In this document: piece after piece, positions 1 through 9,826 of the stretch
Layout of the letters: each line of letters opens with the position of its first letter
Position numbering within the stretch: position 1 is the first letter of the stretch
Assembly (NCBI RefSeq): GCF_002797755.1
Contig: NZ_PGFI01000014.1
Coordinates: forward strand, 1 to 64,000
Direction of reading: 5' to 3'
Source: Brevirhabdus pacifica
GTDB lineage: Bacteria > Pseudomonadota > Alphaproteobacteria > Rhodobacterales > Rhodobacteraceae
Length of the DNA stretch: 64,000 nucleotides
The notes under the pieces: model-generated
Told to the model about the DNA's origin: nothing
The model's input: only the letters and a program-made list of their open reading frames with translations
The model's database searches: none
Program-made: the position numbers and the translations under genes

Positions 1-250
1 GTCTTGTAGGTCGGGGATGTCGGTTTGCTCATGGAGCCCGGCTACCACGCTGGATTCACAAGATGAATCCCTCACGCGATTTGTGCAACAGAGCCACGTA
101 TTAGTGAAAGCGCAACTTAATTCGATTTCATCCGGATCAAACAGATCGCTCACCATACGTTTCAAAAACGCAATTCCGTACGCGACAGGCTTGATCTGTC
201 CAATTTAATTGTGCATAAAATAAATCGAAACAACCAAAGGGCGAGTTGGA
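1..250. other. Non-coding left edge, upstream of H-NS-type gene
   Basis: I see no convincing gene here; short open frames lack a ribosome binding site and any family resemblance. The stretch is clearly richer in A and T than the rest of the window, as is common upstream of nucleoid-protein genes. It probably holds the promoter region of the gene starting at 251. Confidence 0.5.
191..221 (+). promoter_or_regulatory. Candidate promoter for H-NS-type gene
   Basis: A TTGATC box at 191-196 and an A/T-rich TAAAAT box at 216-221 lie about 30 bases upstream of the start codon. The spacing is 19 bases, or 17 if CATAAA at 214 is taken as the -10 box. The match is moderate only. Confidence 0.3.
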
Positions 251-559
251 ATGGGAATCGATCTGGGGAGCATGACCGTTGCGGAGCTGCAGAGCCTGCG
301 CAAGGAGGTCGACAAGGCAATCGAGTCAGGCAAGGAGCGTGAGCGCGATCAGGTGCGCCGGGACCTGCAACAGCTTGCACGCGAAAAGGGTTATTCCCTC
401 GAGGAACTTCTGAGCAAGTCCCAAAAGAAATCGAAGGCCCCCCCGAAATACCGCAATCCCGAAGCCCCCGAGCAAACGTGGTCCGGCCGTGGTCGCCGCC
501 CGAAATGGATCGAGCAATCGGGCCGCGACCTAGAGGATTTCCTGATCGGAAAGGACTGA
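251..559 (+). CDS. H-NS family nucleoid-associated DNA-binding protein
   Basis: 102 residues. The N-terminal half (about 1-60) is highly charged and predicted helical, as in the dimerisation domain of H-NS proteins. The C-terminal half (about 65-100) carries the family DNA-binding core: a KYRNP segment followed by TWSGRGRRPKW, where the GRGRRP loop inserts into the minor groove of A/T-rich DNA. This is the HvrA/Spb type of Rhodobacter, known there for regulating photosynthesis genes, but similarity alone does not show which genes it controls here. It stands alone, with a terminator at 634-667. The ribosome binding site is weak (GAG shortly before the ATG). Confidence 0.88.
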   Translation: MGIDLGSMTVAELQSLRKEVDKAIESGKERERDQVRRDLQQLAREKGYSLEELLSKSQKKSKAPPKYRNPEAPEQTWSGRGRRPKWIEQSGRDLEDFLIGKD

Positions 560-633
560 GGCGGAATTCGCGGGTATGCCCGCGCCGATCGCGTCCATTG
601 AAGGCGGCGTGACGGATCCGAGCCAATGCGATC

Positions 634-667
634 AAGAGCGTGTCCCATGGCGGGCCACGCTCTTTTT
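634..667 (+). terminator. Intrinsic terminator after H-NS-type gene
   Basis: A 9-bp stem (634-642 pairing with 656-664) encloses a 13-base loop and is followed by a run of T. It sits 75 bases past the stop codon. The facing gene on the minus strand ends at 679, so the hairpin may serve both sides, but the T-run favours the plus strand. Confidence 0.75.
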
Positions 668-678
668 CATTTGCAGGG

Positions 679-1293
679 TCAGCGGTCGGGCGCGCCCAGG
701 TAGTTTGAAGCCATGAACCCGGTGGTGCCATCGGCAAGCCGCAGGCGGGCCCAGCCGCCCACATTGCGCGACAGGACCTCGACGCGGGTGCCGCGGGGCA
801 ATGCCTCCAGCCGCGCGTATGAGGTGCCGGGCCCCTCGCGCAGGTTGACGGCCGAGCCCGTGACCACGTGGCTGGCAAGAAACTCGGGCAGGGCGGCGGT
901 CGCATCCCCGGCCGCATCCGCAGACGCGGGCTGGATGGCGCGGGCCACGGCGGCATCGATTGCGGCGGCCGGAACGGCGATCCGGTCGGGATCGGCGCGG
1001 TAGGTAACCTGTTCGATATTGTCGATGGACATGCGGGCCGCGCGGCTTTCGCCGTCGCGCAGGATCGCGACGTCGTCGCGGCGCTGGCGCGCACGCTCAA
1101 GTGCGGCCTCGACGGCGATGCGGTCGATCTCTTCGGGGGTCAGGATGACTGTGCCGTCCGAGCGGGCCAGCAGGCCGGAGGATCCGTCGTCGGACTCGTA
1201 TGCGATATCGTCACGACCCTCGGGGTCGATCTGTCCAAAAGCGGCCATGACCACGACGATGGCGGCCGCCAGGAGGGAAGTAAGGCGAAGCAT
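679..1293 (-). CDS. Secreted SH3-domain protein
   Basis: 204 residues. The start at 1293 gives a clear signal peptide (hydrophobic residues about 5-19 after a short basic stretch). The middle part is an acidic and Ala-rich linker. The last ~60 residues form a bacterial SH3 (SH3_3) domain, recognisable by VNLREGPGT, the LPRGTRVEV strand and the closing GFMASNYL. Such domains often bind cell-wall peptides, so a periplasmic role near peptidoglycan is likely, but no enzymatic domain is visible. The frame remains open upstream opposite parC; that part is antisense shadow. It is divergent from parC across 132 bases. Confidence 0.75.
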   Translation of the reverse strand: MLRLTSLLAAAIVVVMAAFGQIDPEGRDDIAYESDDGSSGLLARSDGTVILTPEEIDRIAVEAALERARQRRDDVAILRDGESRAARMSIDNIEQVTYRADPDRIAVPAAAIDAAVARAIQPASADAAGDATAALPEFLASHVVTGSAVNLREGPGTSYARLEALPRGTRVEVLSRNVGGWARLRLADGTTGFMASNYLGAPDR

Positions 1294-1425
1294 TGGGAAA
1301 AAACCCTCGTGAAAACTCGTACTCCGCAAAGCTAGCAGATGCCGTGCCACAGGGTTACGGGGAAAGTTCACGATCCTTCCCCGCACGTGCTTTACGTGTA
1401 ACGGTGGCACGGCTATCACGACTGG

Positions 1426-3657
1426 ATGAACGACATCACCGACACAGCTCCGTCCGACGAACTTTCGGAATCCCTCAGCCGCGCGATTGGCGAGCGTTAC
1501 CTGACCTATGCGCTCTCGACGATCATGCACCGGGCCCTGCCCGACGCCCGCGACGGGCTGAAACCGGTTCACCGCCGCATCCTCTATGCCATGCGCGAAC
1601 TGCGCCTCAGCTCGAACGGAGGCTTCCGCAAGTCGGCCAAGATTTCGGGCGACGTGATGGGCAACTATCACCCCCATGGCGATGCCGCGATCTACGACGC
1701 GATGGCGCGTCTGGCGCAGGACTTCAACGTCCGCTACCCGCTGGTCGACGGGCAGGGCAACTTCGGCAACATCGACGGCGACAACCCGGCCGCCAGCCGC
1801 TACACCGAAGCCCGCATGACCGCCGTCGCCGAGGCGCTGCTTGAGGGTCTGAACGAAGACGCCGTCGACTTCCGCGAGAATTACGACGGCACGCTGACCG
1901 AACCCGTGGTGCTGCCGGCGGCCTTCCCGAACCTGTTGGCCAACGGCTCCAGCGGGATCGCGGTGGGCATGGCGACCAACATCCCGCCCCACAACATCGA
2001 AGAGCTGTGCAACGCCTGCCTGCATCTGATCAAATCGCCCAACGCCCGCGACGAGACGCTGCTGGAGCATGTGCCCGGCCCCGATTTCCCGACCGGCGGC
2101 GTGCTGGTCGAGCCGCGCGAGAACATCCTTGAGGCCTATCGCACAGGGCGGGGGTCGTTCCGCCTGCGCTGCCGCTGGGAGGTCGAGGAACTGGGCCGTG
2201 GCCAGTGGCAGGTCGTGGTCACCGAGATCCCCTATCAGGTCCAGAAATCCAAGCTGATCGAGAAGATCGCCGAGATCATCCAGACCAAGAAGATCCCGAT
2301 CCTTGGCGACGTGCGCGACGAAAGCGCCGATGATGTCCGGCTGGTGCTGGAGCCCAAGTCCAAGAACGTCAGCCCCGACGTTCTGATGAACATGCTCTAC
2401 CGGCACTCGGACCTCGAGGTGCGCTTCTCGCTCAACATGAACGTGCTGATCGACGGGCTGACGCCCAAGGTCTGTTCGCTGCGCGAGGTTTTGCAGGCGT
2501 TTCTGGCCCACCGCCGCGAGGTGCTGCTGCGCCGCTCGCGCTACCGGCTGGACAAGATCGACCACCGGCTTGAGGTGCTCGAAGGTTATATCGTCGCCTT
2601 CCTCAACCTCGACCGGGTGATCGAGATCATCCGCACCGAGGATGAGCCCAAGCCCGTGATGATGGCCGAGTTCGACCTGACCGACGTGCAGACCGAGGCC
2701 ATTCTGAACATGCGCCTGCGTTCGCTGCGCCGTCTCGAAGAGATGGAGCTGAAGCGCGAGCATGAGGCCCTTCTGCTGGAGCGCGCGGGCCTCGAGGACC
2801 TGCTGGCCAGCGAAGAGCTGCAGTGGCAGCGCATCGCCGAGCAGCTGCGCGAGACCCGTCGCCAGTTCGGCCGCACCTACGAGGGCGGCGCCCGCCGCAC
2901 CACATTCGCCGAGGCCGGCGTGGTCGAGGAGGTCCCGCTGGAAGCCATGATCGACCGCGAGCCGGTGACGGTGGTCTGCTCGCAAATGGGCTGGATTCGC
3001 GCCATGAAGGGGCACATCGCGCTGGATCAGGAGTTCAAGTTCAAGGATGGCGACGGCCCCCGCTTTGCCTTCCACGCCGAAACCACCGACCGGTTGCTGG
3101 TCTTCGGCACCAATGGGCGTTTCTATACCGTCTCGGCCTCGACCCTGCCGGGCGGGCGGGGCATGGGCGAGCCGCTGCGCCTGATGGTGGATCTTCCGAA
3201 CGAGGCCGAGATCGTGGACCTCTTCACCCATGAGGCCGGGCGTCGCCTGCTGGTGGCCTCGTCCGCGGGGGACGGGTTCATCGTGCCCGAGGTCGACGTG
3301 CTGGCCCAGACCCGCACCGGGCGCCAGGTTCTGAACGTGCGCGGCGACACGGTGGCCAAGGTCTGCCACCCGGTCAGTGGCGATCACGTGGCCGTGGTCG
3401 GGGAGAACCGCAAGGTGCTGGTCTTCCCCATTGACGAGCTGCCCGAGATGGGCCGGGGCAAGGGCGTCCGCCTGCAAAAGTACAAAGACGGCGGATTGAG
3501 CGACCTGACCACCTTCACCCTGACCGAAGGGCTCAGCTGGAAGGATCCGGCCGGCCGAACCCGCACCCAGACCGAGCTTGAGGAATGGACGGGCAAGCGG
3601 GCCGGGGCCGGTCGCATGGCGCCGCGCGGCTTCCCGCGGGACAACCGGTTCAACTGA
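1426..3657 (+). CDS. parC: DNA topoisomerase IV subunit A
   Basis: 743 residues, near the usual ~750. It forms the DNA-breaking subunit of topoisomerase IV with ParE and decatenates daughter chromosomes. The N-terminal signature DGLKPVHRR and the HPHGD motif are present. The catalytic tyrosine is Tyr126 in [11 protein letters not shown] beta-pinwheel C-terminal domain follows, with repeats such as [12 protein letters not shown] near the end. That this is ParC and not GyrA is inferred from the short C-terminal domain and length. The position matching E. coli Ser80 is Ala87, and Glu84 matches Asp91, relevant to quinolone binding. It overlaps no gene; the next start is one base past its stop. 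Confidence 0.93.
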   Translation: MNDITDTAPSDELSESLSRAIGERYLTYALSTIMHRALPDARDGLKPVHRRILYAMRELRLSSNGGFRKSAKISGDVMGNYHPHGDAAIYDAMARLAQDFNVRYPLVDGQGNFGNIDGDNPAASRYTEARMTAVAEALLEGLNEDAVDFRENYDGTLTEPVVLPAAFPNLLANGSSGIAVGMATNIPPHNIEELCNACLHLIKSPNARDETLLEHVPGPDFPTGGVLVEPRENILEAYRTGRGSFRLRCRWEVEELGRGQWQVVVTEIPYQVQKSKLIEKIAEIIQTKKIPILGDVRDESADDVRLVLEPKSKNVSPDVLMNMLYRHSDLEVRFSLNMNVLIDGLTPKVCSLREVLQAFLAHRREVLLRRSRYRLDKIDHRLEVLEGYIVAFLNLDRVIEIIRTEDEPKPVMMAEFDLTDVQTEAILNMRLRSLRRLEEMELKREHEALLLERAGLEDLLASEELQWQRIAEQLRETRRQFGRTYEGGARRTTFAEAGVVEEVPLEAMIDREPVTVVCSQMGWIRAMKGHIALDQEFKFKDGDGPRFAFHAETTDRLLVFGTNGRFYTVSASTLPGGRGMGEPLRLMVDLPNEAEIVDLFTHEAGRRLLVASSAGDGFIVPEVDVLAQTRTGRQVLNVRGDTVAKVCHPVSGDHVAVVGENRKVLVFPIDELPEMGRGKGVRLQKYKDGGLSDLTTFTLTEGLSWKDPAGRTRTQTELEEWTGKRAGAGRMAPRGFPRDNRFN

Positions 3658-3658
3658 G

Positions 3659-4924
3659 ATGATCCTGCCCGATCTGAACACGCGTTTCGCTGGCAGGCGG
3701 GGCGCGTTGTTCGGTCTGGCGCTGCGCACCTCGCTTCTAACGGTGCTGACGCTGGGCTTCTACCGGTTCTGGATGAAGACCCGCCTGCGCCGCTGGTACT
3801 GGTCCGCGATCCGGCCAGGCGGTCATCCGCTGGAATACGTGGGCGACCCGCTGGAGAAGCTTCTGGGCTTCCTGATCGCGGTGGCGTTCCTGGCCTTCTA
3901 CATCGGCGTGGTAAACCTGGTGCTGATGTTCCTGGCCTTCACCCTGCTGGGCGGGGACGCCTTTGCCTACTCGGCCTCGTTCGTGGGGCTGATCCCGGTG
4001 GTTTTCTACGCCCGCTACCGCGCCCGGCGCTACATGTTGGCCCGGACCCGCTGGCGGGGCATCCGCTTCGGGTCGGAGCCCGCGGCCTGGGGCTATGCCT
4101 GGCGGGCGATGGCCCATTGGGCGGTGACCATCCTATCGCTGGGCCTGCTATGGCCGCGCATGACCTTCGCGCTTGAGAAATTCCGCACCGACCGGACCTG
4201 GTTCGGCGACGCGCGGCTGGAGCAAACCGGCCGCTGGCAAAGCCTCTATCGCGGGGGGATCCACGCGGGCCTGGGCGCGCTGGTGCTGCTGGCGGGGGCG
4301 TCGATGCTGTTCCTCGCCGACCCCGAGGGGGAGATCGGCGATCTGTCGGTAATCGTGATCGCGGCGGGCCTGGCCTGGTTCGTGGTCGGGGTGCTGCACT
4401 ACCGGGTGCGCAGCTTTCGCATTCTGACAGCGGGAAAGCGTCTGGTCCTTCCCGGGGAGAGCGGGCTGGAGGCGCCGGGCGAGGTATCGGTTCCCGCGAC
4501 AGGCCTGCGTTCTGCCGCGCGGACGGGGCGGGTGCTGCGGATCCAGGTGTTCGGCAACCTGCTGGCGATCCTGCTGATGCTGCTGGCGCTGATCCCCCTC
4601 GGGGTTCTTCTGGCGCTGCTGGTGGGGCTGGCCGAGGGGGCCTTCGCCGCCCTCTCTCAAGGCGCGCCCGACGTGCTGGAGCGCTTGGGATCGGCCCCGC
4701 TGCTGGTCCAGGGCGCGGTGGGTGTGACCGCCTATTTCGCCTTCTTCATCCTGTGGGGTGTGCTGCGGCAGGTCTTCGTGACGATGCCGGTCCTTGCCCA
4801 TTACGCCGAGACGCTGACCATCACCGACCCGCTGGCCCTGGCGCAGGTGCATCAGCGCGGCGCCGACAGCTTTGCCGAGGCCGACGGCCTGGCCGAGGCG
4901 CTGGACCTGGGGGCGGGGATATGA
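3659..4924 (+). CDS. DUF898 (YjgN-like) multi-spanning membrane protein
   Basis: 421 residues with start at 3659, one base after the parC stop. It has several hydrophobic segments in two halves (about residues 15-30, 60-105, 135-160, 200-250 and 295-390), and the repeated LGFYRFWMKTRLRRWYW-type block typical of DUF898/YjgN proteins. The family has no established biochemical function. Its stop overlaps the next start (ATGA at 4921-4924), so it is translated together with the M48 peptidase, which suggests one envelope system. The alternative upstream start at 3578 lies inside parC and would add 27 residues without membrane character. Confidence 0.82.
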   Translation: MILPDLNTRFAGRRGALFGLALRTSLLTVLTLGFYRFWMKTRLRRWYWSAIRPGGHPLEYVGDPLEKLLGFLIAVAFLAFYIGVVNLVLMFLAFTLLGGDAFAYSASFVGLIPVVFYARYRARRYMLARTRWRGIRFGSEPAAWGYAWRAMAHWAVTILSLGLLWPRMTFALEKFRTDRTWFGDARLEQTGRWQSLYRGGIHAGLGALVLLAGASMLFLADPEGEIGDLSVIVIAAGLAWFVVGVLHYRVRSFRILTAGKRLVLPGESGLEAPGEVSVPATGLRSAARTGRVLRIQVFGNLLAILLMLLALIPLGVLLALLVGLAEGAFAALSQGAPDVLERLGSAPLLVQGAVGVTAYFAFFILWGVLRQVFVTMPVLAHYAETLTITDPLALAQVHQRGADSFAEADGLAEALDLGAGI

Positions 4925-6279
4925 GCGGGCGCCGCTTCTTCTTCCGGCGGAACCGGGCGGCCGAGGCGCCGGGCGCATCCGAGCTGGCCGGCTTCGCCGA
5001 CTATTTCGACGGCACCCGTGCACGGGTGCAGCGCGTGGCCCTCGCATTGGATCCCGGGGATTCGGGGCAGGAGGCCGCGCTGGTCATCACCCTGCCCGAG
5101 GGGGCCGCTCGCCGCTGGCCGCTTTCGGGGCTGCGCCGTCTGCGGGACCAGGCGGGCGGGGATCTGTTGCTGACTTCGGCCGGGGCGCCGATGGCGCGGC
5201 TGCTGGTCGCCGAGGGGGCGCTCACCCGGCAGCTTCGCGCCCACGCCGTGCCGGTCGGGCGCATGGTGCCGGTGGCCGGGCGCGGGCGCATCGCGGCCTG
5301 GGGCACCGCCGCCGTCGGTTCCGTCCTGGCGATCGTCTTCCTGCTGGTGCCGCTGATGGCCGACCAGCTTGCGCCGCTCATCCCGCCGGGCGGCGAAAAG
5401 GCGCTGGGCGACACGACTTTCGAGCAGATCCGCACCGCCCTGACCGACGAGAGCGGCCGCACCGTCGCCATTTGCGATGCCCCCCGTGGGACCGAGGCGC
5501 TGGAGCTGATGGTCGACCGTTTCCGCCCCTACGCGGGCCTGCCCTATCCGCTTAGCCTGCACGTGCTGGACCATCCCATGGTCAACGCTTTCGCACTGCC
5601 GGGCGGGCACGTGGTCCTGTTTCGCGGGTTGATCGAGGCCGCCGGCACCCCCGAAGAACTGGCGGCCGTGTTGGCACACGAACTGGGCCATGTGGCTGCC
5701 CGCGATCCCACCCGCGCCGCGCTGCGCACGGCCGGCTCGGTCGGGGTGCTGGGGCTTCTGATGGGGGATTTCGCGGGTGGCACCCTGGTGCTGGTCCTGA
5801 CCGAGAGGCTGATCGAGGCTCGCTATTCCCGCGACGCCGAGCTGGCCGCCGACGCCTATTCCCACGACCTGCTGACCCGCGCCGGCCTGCCCCCCGGGGC
5901 GCTGGGCGCCATGTTCGAACGCATGCGCGCGGCAGAGGACGCCCCGCCCACGCCCAGCCCCCACGACCCGGGCGGAAGCTACGAGGAAGGAGAGCAGCCC
6001 CACGGCGACGACGAGGAAGGTAGCGACGCCGCCGGCGGACAGCCCATCCCCCCGTGGCGCGACCTGCCGACCACGGAAGACGGCGGGTCCGGGCCGCCCG
6101 ATGACGCCGAGGCGGAGGAGGAGGGGATCTTTGGCCATTTTTCGTCCCATCCCGCCCTGTCCCGGCGCATCCGCGCCGCGCGCGAGGCGGATCGCAAGGC
6201 GGGGCTGGGTGATGAGCTGGCCCGCGTGCCGCTGATGGACAGTGCCGAATGGCGCGCCCTGCGCCGGATCTGCCGCTAG
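4921..6279 (+). CDS. M48 family membrane-associated zinc metalloprotease
   Basis: 452 residues. An N-terminal cytosolic-looking part (1-125) precedes one membrane segment (about 126-147). The peptidase domain follows with the zinc motif HELGH at 253-257 and the third ligand Glu307 in ELAAD. A second hydrophobic stretch lies near 270-290. An acidic, Pro-rich insertion (about 340-400) separates this from a C-terminal SSHPALSRRI segment, the substrate-strand motif of M48 enzymes of the HtpX/BepA/LoiP group. It probably degrades or trims envelope proteins. The start overlaps the DUF898 stop by four bases. Substrate is unknown. Confidence 0.85.
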   Translation: MSGRRFFFRRNRAAEAPGASELAGFADYFDGTRARVQRVALALDPGDSGQEAALVITLPEGAARRWPLSGLRRLRDQAGGDLLLTSAGAPMARLLVAEGALTRQLRAHAVPVGRMVPVAGRGRIAAWGTAAVGSVLAIVFLLVPLMADQLAPLIPPGGEKALGDTTFEQIRTALTDESGRTVAICDAPRGTEALELMVDRFRPYAGLPYPLSLHVLDHPMVNAFALPGGHVVLFRGLIEAAGTPEELAAVLAHELGHVAARDPTRAALRTAGSVGVLGLLMGDFAGGTLVLVLTERLIEARYSRDAELAADAYSHDLLTRAGLPPGALGAMFERMRAAEDAPPTPSPHDPGGSYEEGEQPHGDDEEGSDAAGGQPIPPWRDLPTTEDGGSGPPDDAEAEEEGIFGHFSSHPALSRRIRAAREADRKAGLGDELARVPLMDSAEWRALRRICR

Positions 6280-6363
6280 GACGCCCGCGCCCGGACGCAG
6301 CCGTGAATTGCGCCCGGACGTCCCACGGGCTAAAGGATGGCCAAGGTCTTGATAGGAGTTTCC

Positions 6364-7005
6364 ATGTTCGCCACGATCAGCCGCCTGGCCGGCGTCCTCG
6401 CCCTGACCGCGCTTGCCGCATGCGGCGGCACCGCCGACCTGGCCGAGAAACCCGAACCGCTGGGCAACTTCCGCCTGGGCCACAACATCGTCGTGGCCAA
6501 GAACGCGACCAAGCTGCCCCTGTCGCGCCCGGCGTCCGCCGAGGAACTCAAATCGACCCTGACCGGCGCCATCCAGGACCGCATGGGCCGCTACGAGGGT
6601 GAGAAGCTTTATCACCTGGGCGTCAACATCGACGGCTTCCTGCTGGCCGTGCCGGGGGTGCCCGTGGTGGCCTCGCCGAAATCCGCACTGATCATCAGCG
6701 TCAATGTCTGGGACGACGCCAAGGGCGCCAAGACCACCGAGCGGTCGCACCAGATCACGGTGCTCGAGCAGATCTCGGGCGAGACGATCGTCGGCTCGGG
6801 CCTGACTCAGAGCCGCGAGGTCCAGTTGAAGAACCTGACCGAGAACGCGGCGCGCGCGATCGAGAAATACCTGCGCGCCAATCCCCAGTGGTTCGAGGGG
6901 CCCGCGCCCGTCGCTGCCGGGGCAGCCGCCGCGGCCACCGCCGGGACCGCCCCGGGGACGGCATCTGCGTCGACCGCCGCCAAATCTGCCGTCAGCGCCA
7001 ACTGA
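6364..7005 (+). CDS. Lipoprotein of unknown function
   Basis: 213 residues. Starting at 6364, behind AGGAG, gives a lipoprotein signal peptide with lipobox LAAC and lipidated Cys20. The mature part has mixed alpha/beta character and ends in an Ala/Thr/Ser-rich tail (about 180-213). No known catalytic motif was recognised. An upstream in-frame ATG at 6337 is less likely because it would put extra residues before the signal peptide. It follows the M48 gene by 84 bases and could share its transcript. Asp is not at position +2 (it is Gly), so outer-membrane sorting is expected. Confidence 0.75.
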   Translation: MFATISRLAGVLALTALAACGGTADLAEKPEPLGNFRLGHNIVVAKNATKLPLSRPASAEELKSTLTGAIQDRMGRYEGEKLYHLGVNIDGFLLAVPGVPVVASPKSALIISVNVWDDAKGAKTTERSHQITVLEQISGETIVGSGLTQSREVQLKNLTENAARAIEKYLRANPQWFEGPAPVAAGAAAAATAGTAPGTASASTAAKSAVSAN

Positions 7006-7094
7006 CGCTTGATTTCCGGCGGTCAAATGGATAGATCGCCCGCGATATCGAACCGGGCAGAGGTTGCCCCCCCAACAGACGAGGCGTCCGACAC

Positions 7095-8270
<1,176 letters not shown>

Positions 8271-8344
8271 TCCGCGATTGGCCGCCGACGCGCTTGGCGG
8301 CCGCTTGCAGGAACTTGTGGTGGCGCGGTCACGTGCTACCATCG

Positions 8345-8375
8345 GGGCCGGTCCTTCAGGGGACCGGCCCTTTTC
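8345..8375 (+). terminator. Intrinsic terminator of first tuf gene
   Basis: A perfect 10-bp G+C stem (8345-8354 with 8361-8370), loop TTCAGG, followed by TTTTC. The same hairpin, loop included, follows the other tuf gene at 30466, although the bases between stop codon and hairpin differ. Confidence 0.88.
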
Positions 8376-8433
8376 ATTGGGCGCCAGATGCGCGGGGATC
8401 TTCGGTCCGCGCGCCGCGCCGGGAGATTTCGCG

Positions 8434-8733
8434 ATGAATTCGATCCTTTGCCGGGCTGCGGTCCCGGCCGTTCTTGCCGCCACCCTTGCCGCGGGCCTCG
8501 CCCCGTCGCCCGCTCAGGCCGGGCTGGAGCGGATGCGCGACGGGCTGAAGGCCGAGCTGGCGATCATGCTGCCGGGCGATCCGGTCGACGTGGACCTGCT
8601 GAGCGATGCCCAGGTGGCCCAGATCAACCACCTGATCCACAGCGATCGCGGCACCGGCGACATCATCGGCCTGGTCCGGGGCACGCTGGGCGACTGCCTG
8701 CCGCTTCTGTGCCAGTTCACCACCCGCCGGTAG
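8434..8733 (+). CDS. Small secreted protein, unknown
   Basis: 99 residues. The start at 8434 has GGGAGA nearby and yields a clear signal peptide ending in AQA at about residue 29. The mature part is about 70 residues and ends in a Cys pair (CLPLLC), possibly a disulfide. No family was recognised. It may be read through from tuf at a low level, but the terminator lies between, so a separate promoter is expected. Confidence 0.55.
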   Translation: MNSILCRAAVPAVLAATLAAGLAPSPAQAGLERMRDGLKAELAIMLPGDPVDVDLLSDAQVAQINHLIHSDRGTGDIIGLVRGTLGDCLPLLCQFTTRR

Positions 8734-8810
8734 GCACGCCGTGACCGGGCCGGCCCGACGTGGGCCAGCCCGCGCTAGGGCCTTGCCAAGGGCGGCGTGA
8801 TCGCCGAACC

Positions 8811-9788
8811 ATGGCCCTCATGCGTCATATCCTTTTCTCCTACGCCCTGTCGGGCGACCAGCGGGGCCAGGCCCTTTCCGGCCCCGAGATCGCCCGGCTG
8901 CTGCGCTCGGACGATCTGGCGTGGGTGCATCTCGATGCGCTCGACCCCGGCGCCGCCGACTGGATCGCCGAGAACGTCCCCTATCTGGATCCCCACGCGG
9001 TCGAGGCCCTGCTGGCCGAGGAGACCCGTCCCCGGGCGACCCCCATCGGCGACGGCGTGCTGGTGTTCCTGCGCGGCGTCAATCTGAACGAGGGGGCGGA
9101 TCCCGAAGACATGGTCTCGATCCGCTTGTGGATCGACCCGCATCGCATCATCTCGCTACAGCGCCGGCAGCTGAAGGCCGTGGGCGATATCGTAGAGCGG
9201 ATCCGCGCGGGGCAGGGGCCCGAGGATGCGGGCGCCTTCCTGTCGCTGTTGATCGAACGGCTGACCCACCGGATGGAGCCGCTGCTCAGGGCGCTGGACG
9301 ACGAGGCCGACAGCCTTGAGGAAGAGGTCATCGACGAGGCCTCGCCGGCCCTGCGCCGTCCCATCACCGAGGTGCGCAGGCGGGCCATCACCTTCCGCCG
9401 CTACATCGCCCCGCAGCGGGACGCGGTGGCGGCGCTGCGCGATCATCCCAACGACATGCTGGACGATCTTGATCGCCGGCGGCTGCTGGAATCGCAGGAC
9501 CGGCTCCTGCGCACGATCGAGGATCTGGACGCGATCCGAGAGCGGGCCCAAGTCGTCAAGGACGAGCTGGCGGCGGCCCTGTCGGACCGGCAGAACCAGC
9601 ACCTCTACTTCCTGTCGATTGTCTCGGCGATCTTCCTGCCGTTGGGGTTCCTGACCGGGCTGATGGGGATCAACCTGGGCGGCATGCCGGGGGCCGACTC
9701 GCCCAACGGGTTCTGGCTTTTCGTGGCGGGATTGTTGGTGGTGACGGGGCTCAGCATCCTGTGGCTGCGCAGGATACGGCGGCGCTAG
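8811..9788 (+). CDS. zntB: CorA-family transporter, ZntB type
   Basis: 325 residues, close to the ~327 of E. coli ZntB. A large cytosolic funnel domain with a long charged helix (about 150-260) precedes two C-terminal membrane helices. The signature loop between them reads GLMGINLGGMPG, the ZntB form of the CorA GMN loop. CorA-family proteins move Mg2+, Co2+ or Zn2+ as pentamers; ZntB has been associated with zinc transport, and the direction is best left open. Start could instead be the ATG nine bases downstream. It converges with the histidine kinase gene. Confidence 0.85.
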   Translation: MALMRHILFSYALSGDQRGQALSGPEIARLLRSDDLAWVHLDALDPGAADWIAENVPYLDPHAVEALLAEETRPRATPIGDGVLVFLRGVNLNEGADPEDMVSIRLWIDPHRIISLQRRQLKAVGDIVERIRAGQGPEDAGAFLSLLIERLTHRMEPLLRALDDEADSLEEEVIDEASPALRRPITEVRRRAITFRRYIAPQRDAVAALRDHPNDMLDDLDRRRLLESQDRLLRTIEDLDAIRERAQVVKDELAAALSDRQNQHLYFLSIVSAIFLPLGFLTGLMGINLGGMPGADSPNGFWLFVAGLLVVTGLSILWLRRIRRR

Positions 9789-9826
9789 GCGCGCCCGGTC
9801 AAAACTGGGGCCGAGACCGGGGCCGA

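Noticed and set aside
1294-3729. Upstream part of the open frame containing the SH3 protein
   Set aside because: It lies opposite parC. The signal peptide and the proper start are at 1293, so the rest is not coding.
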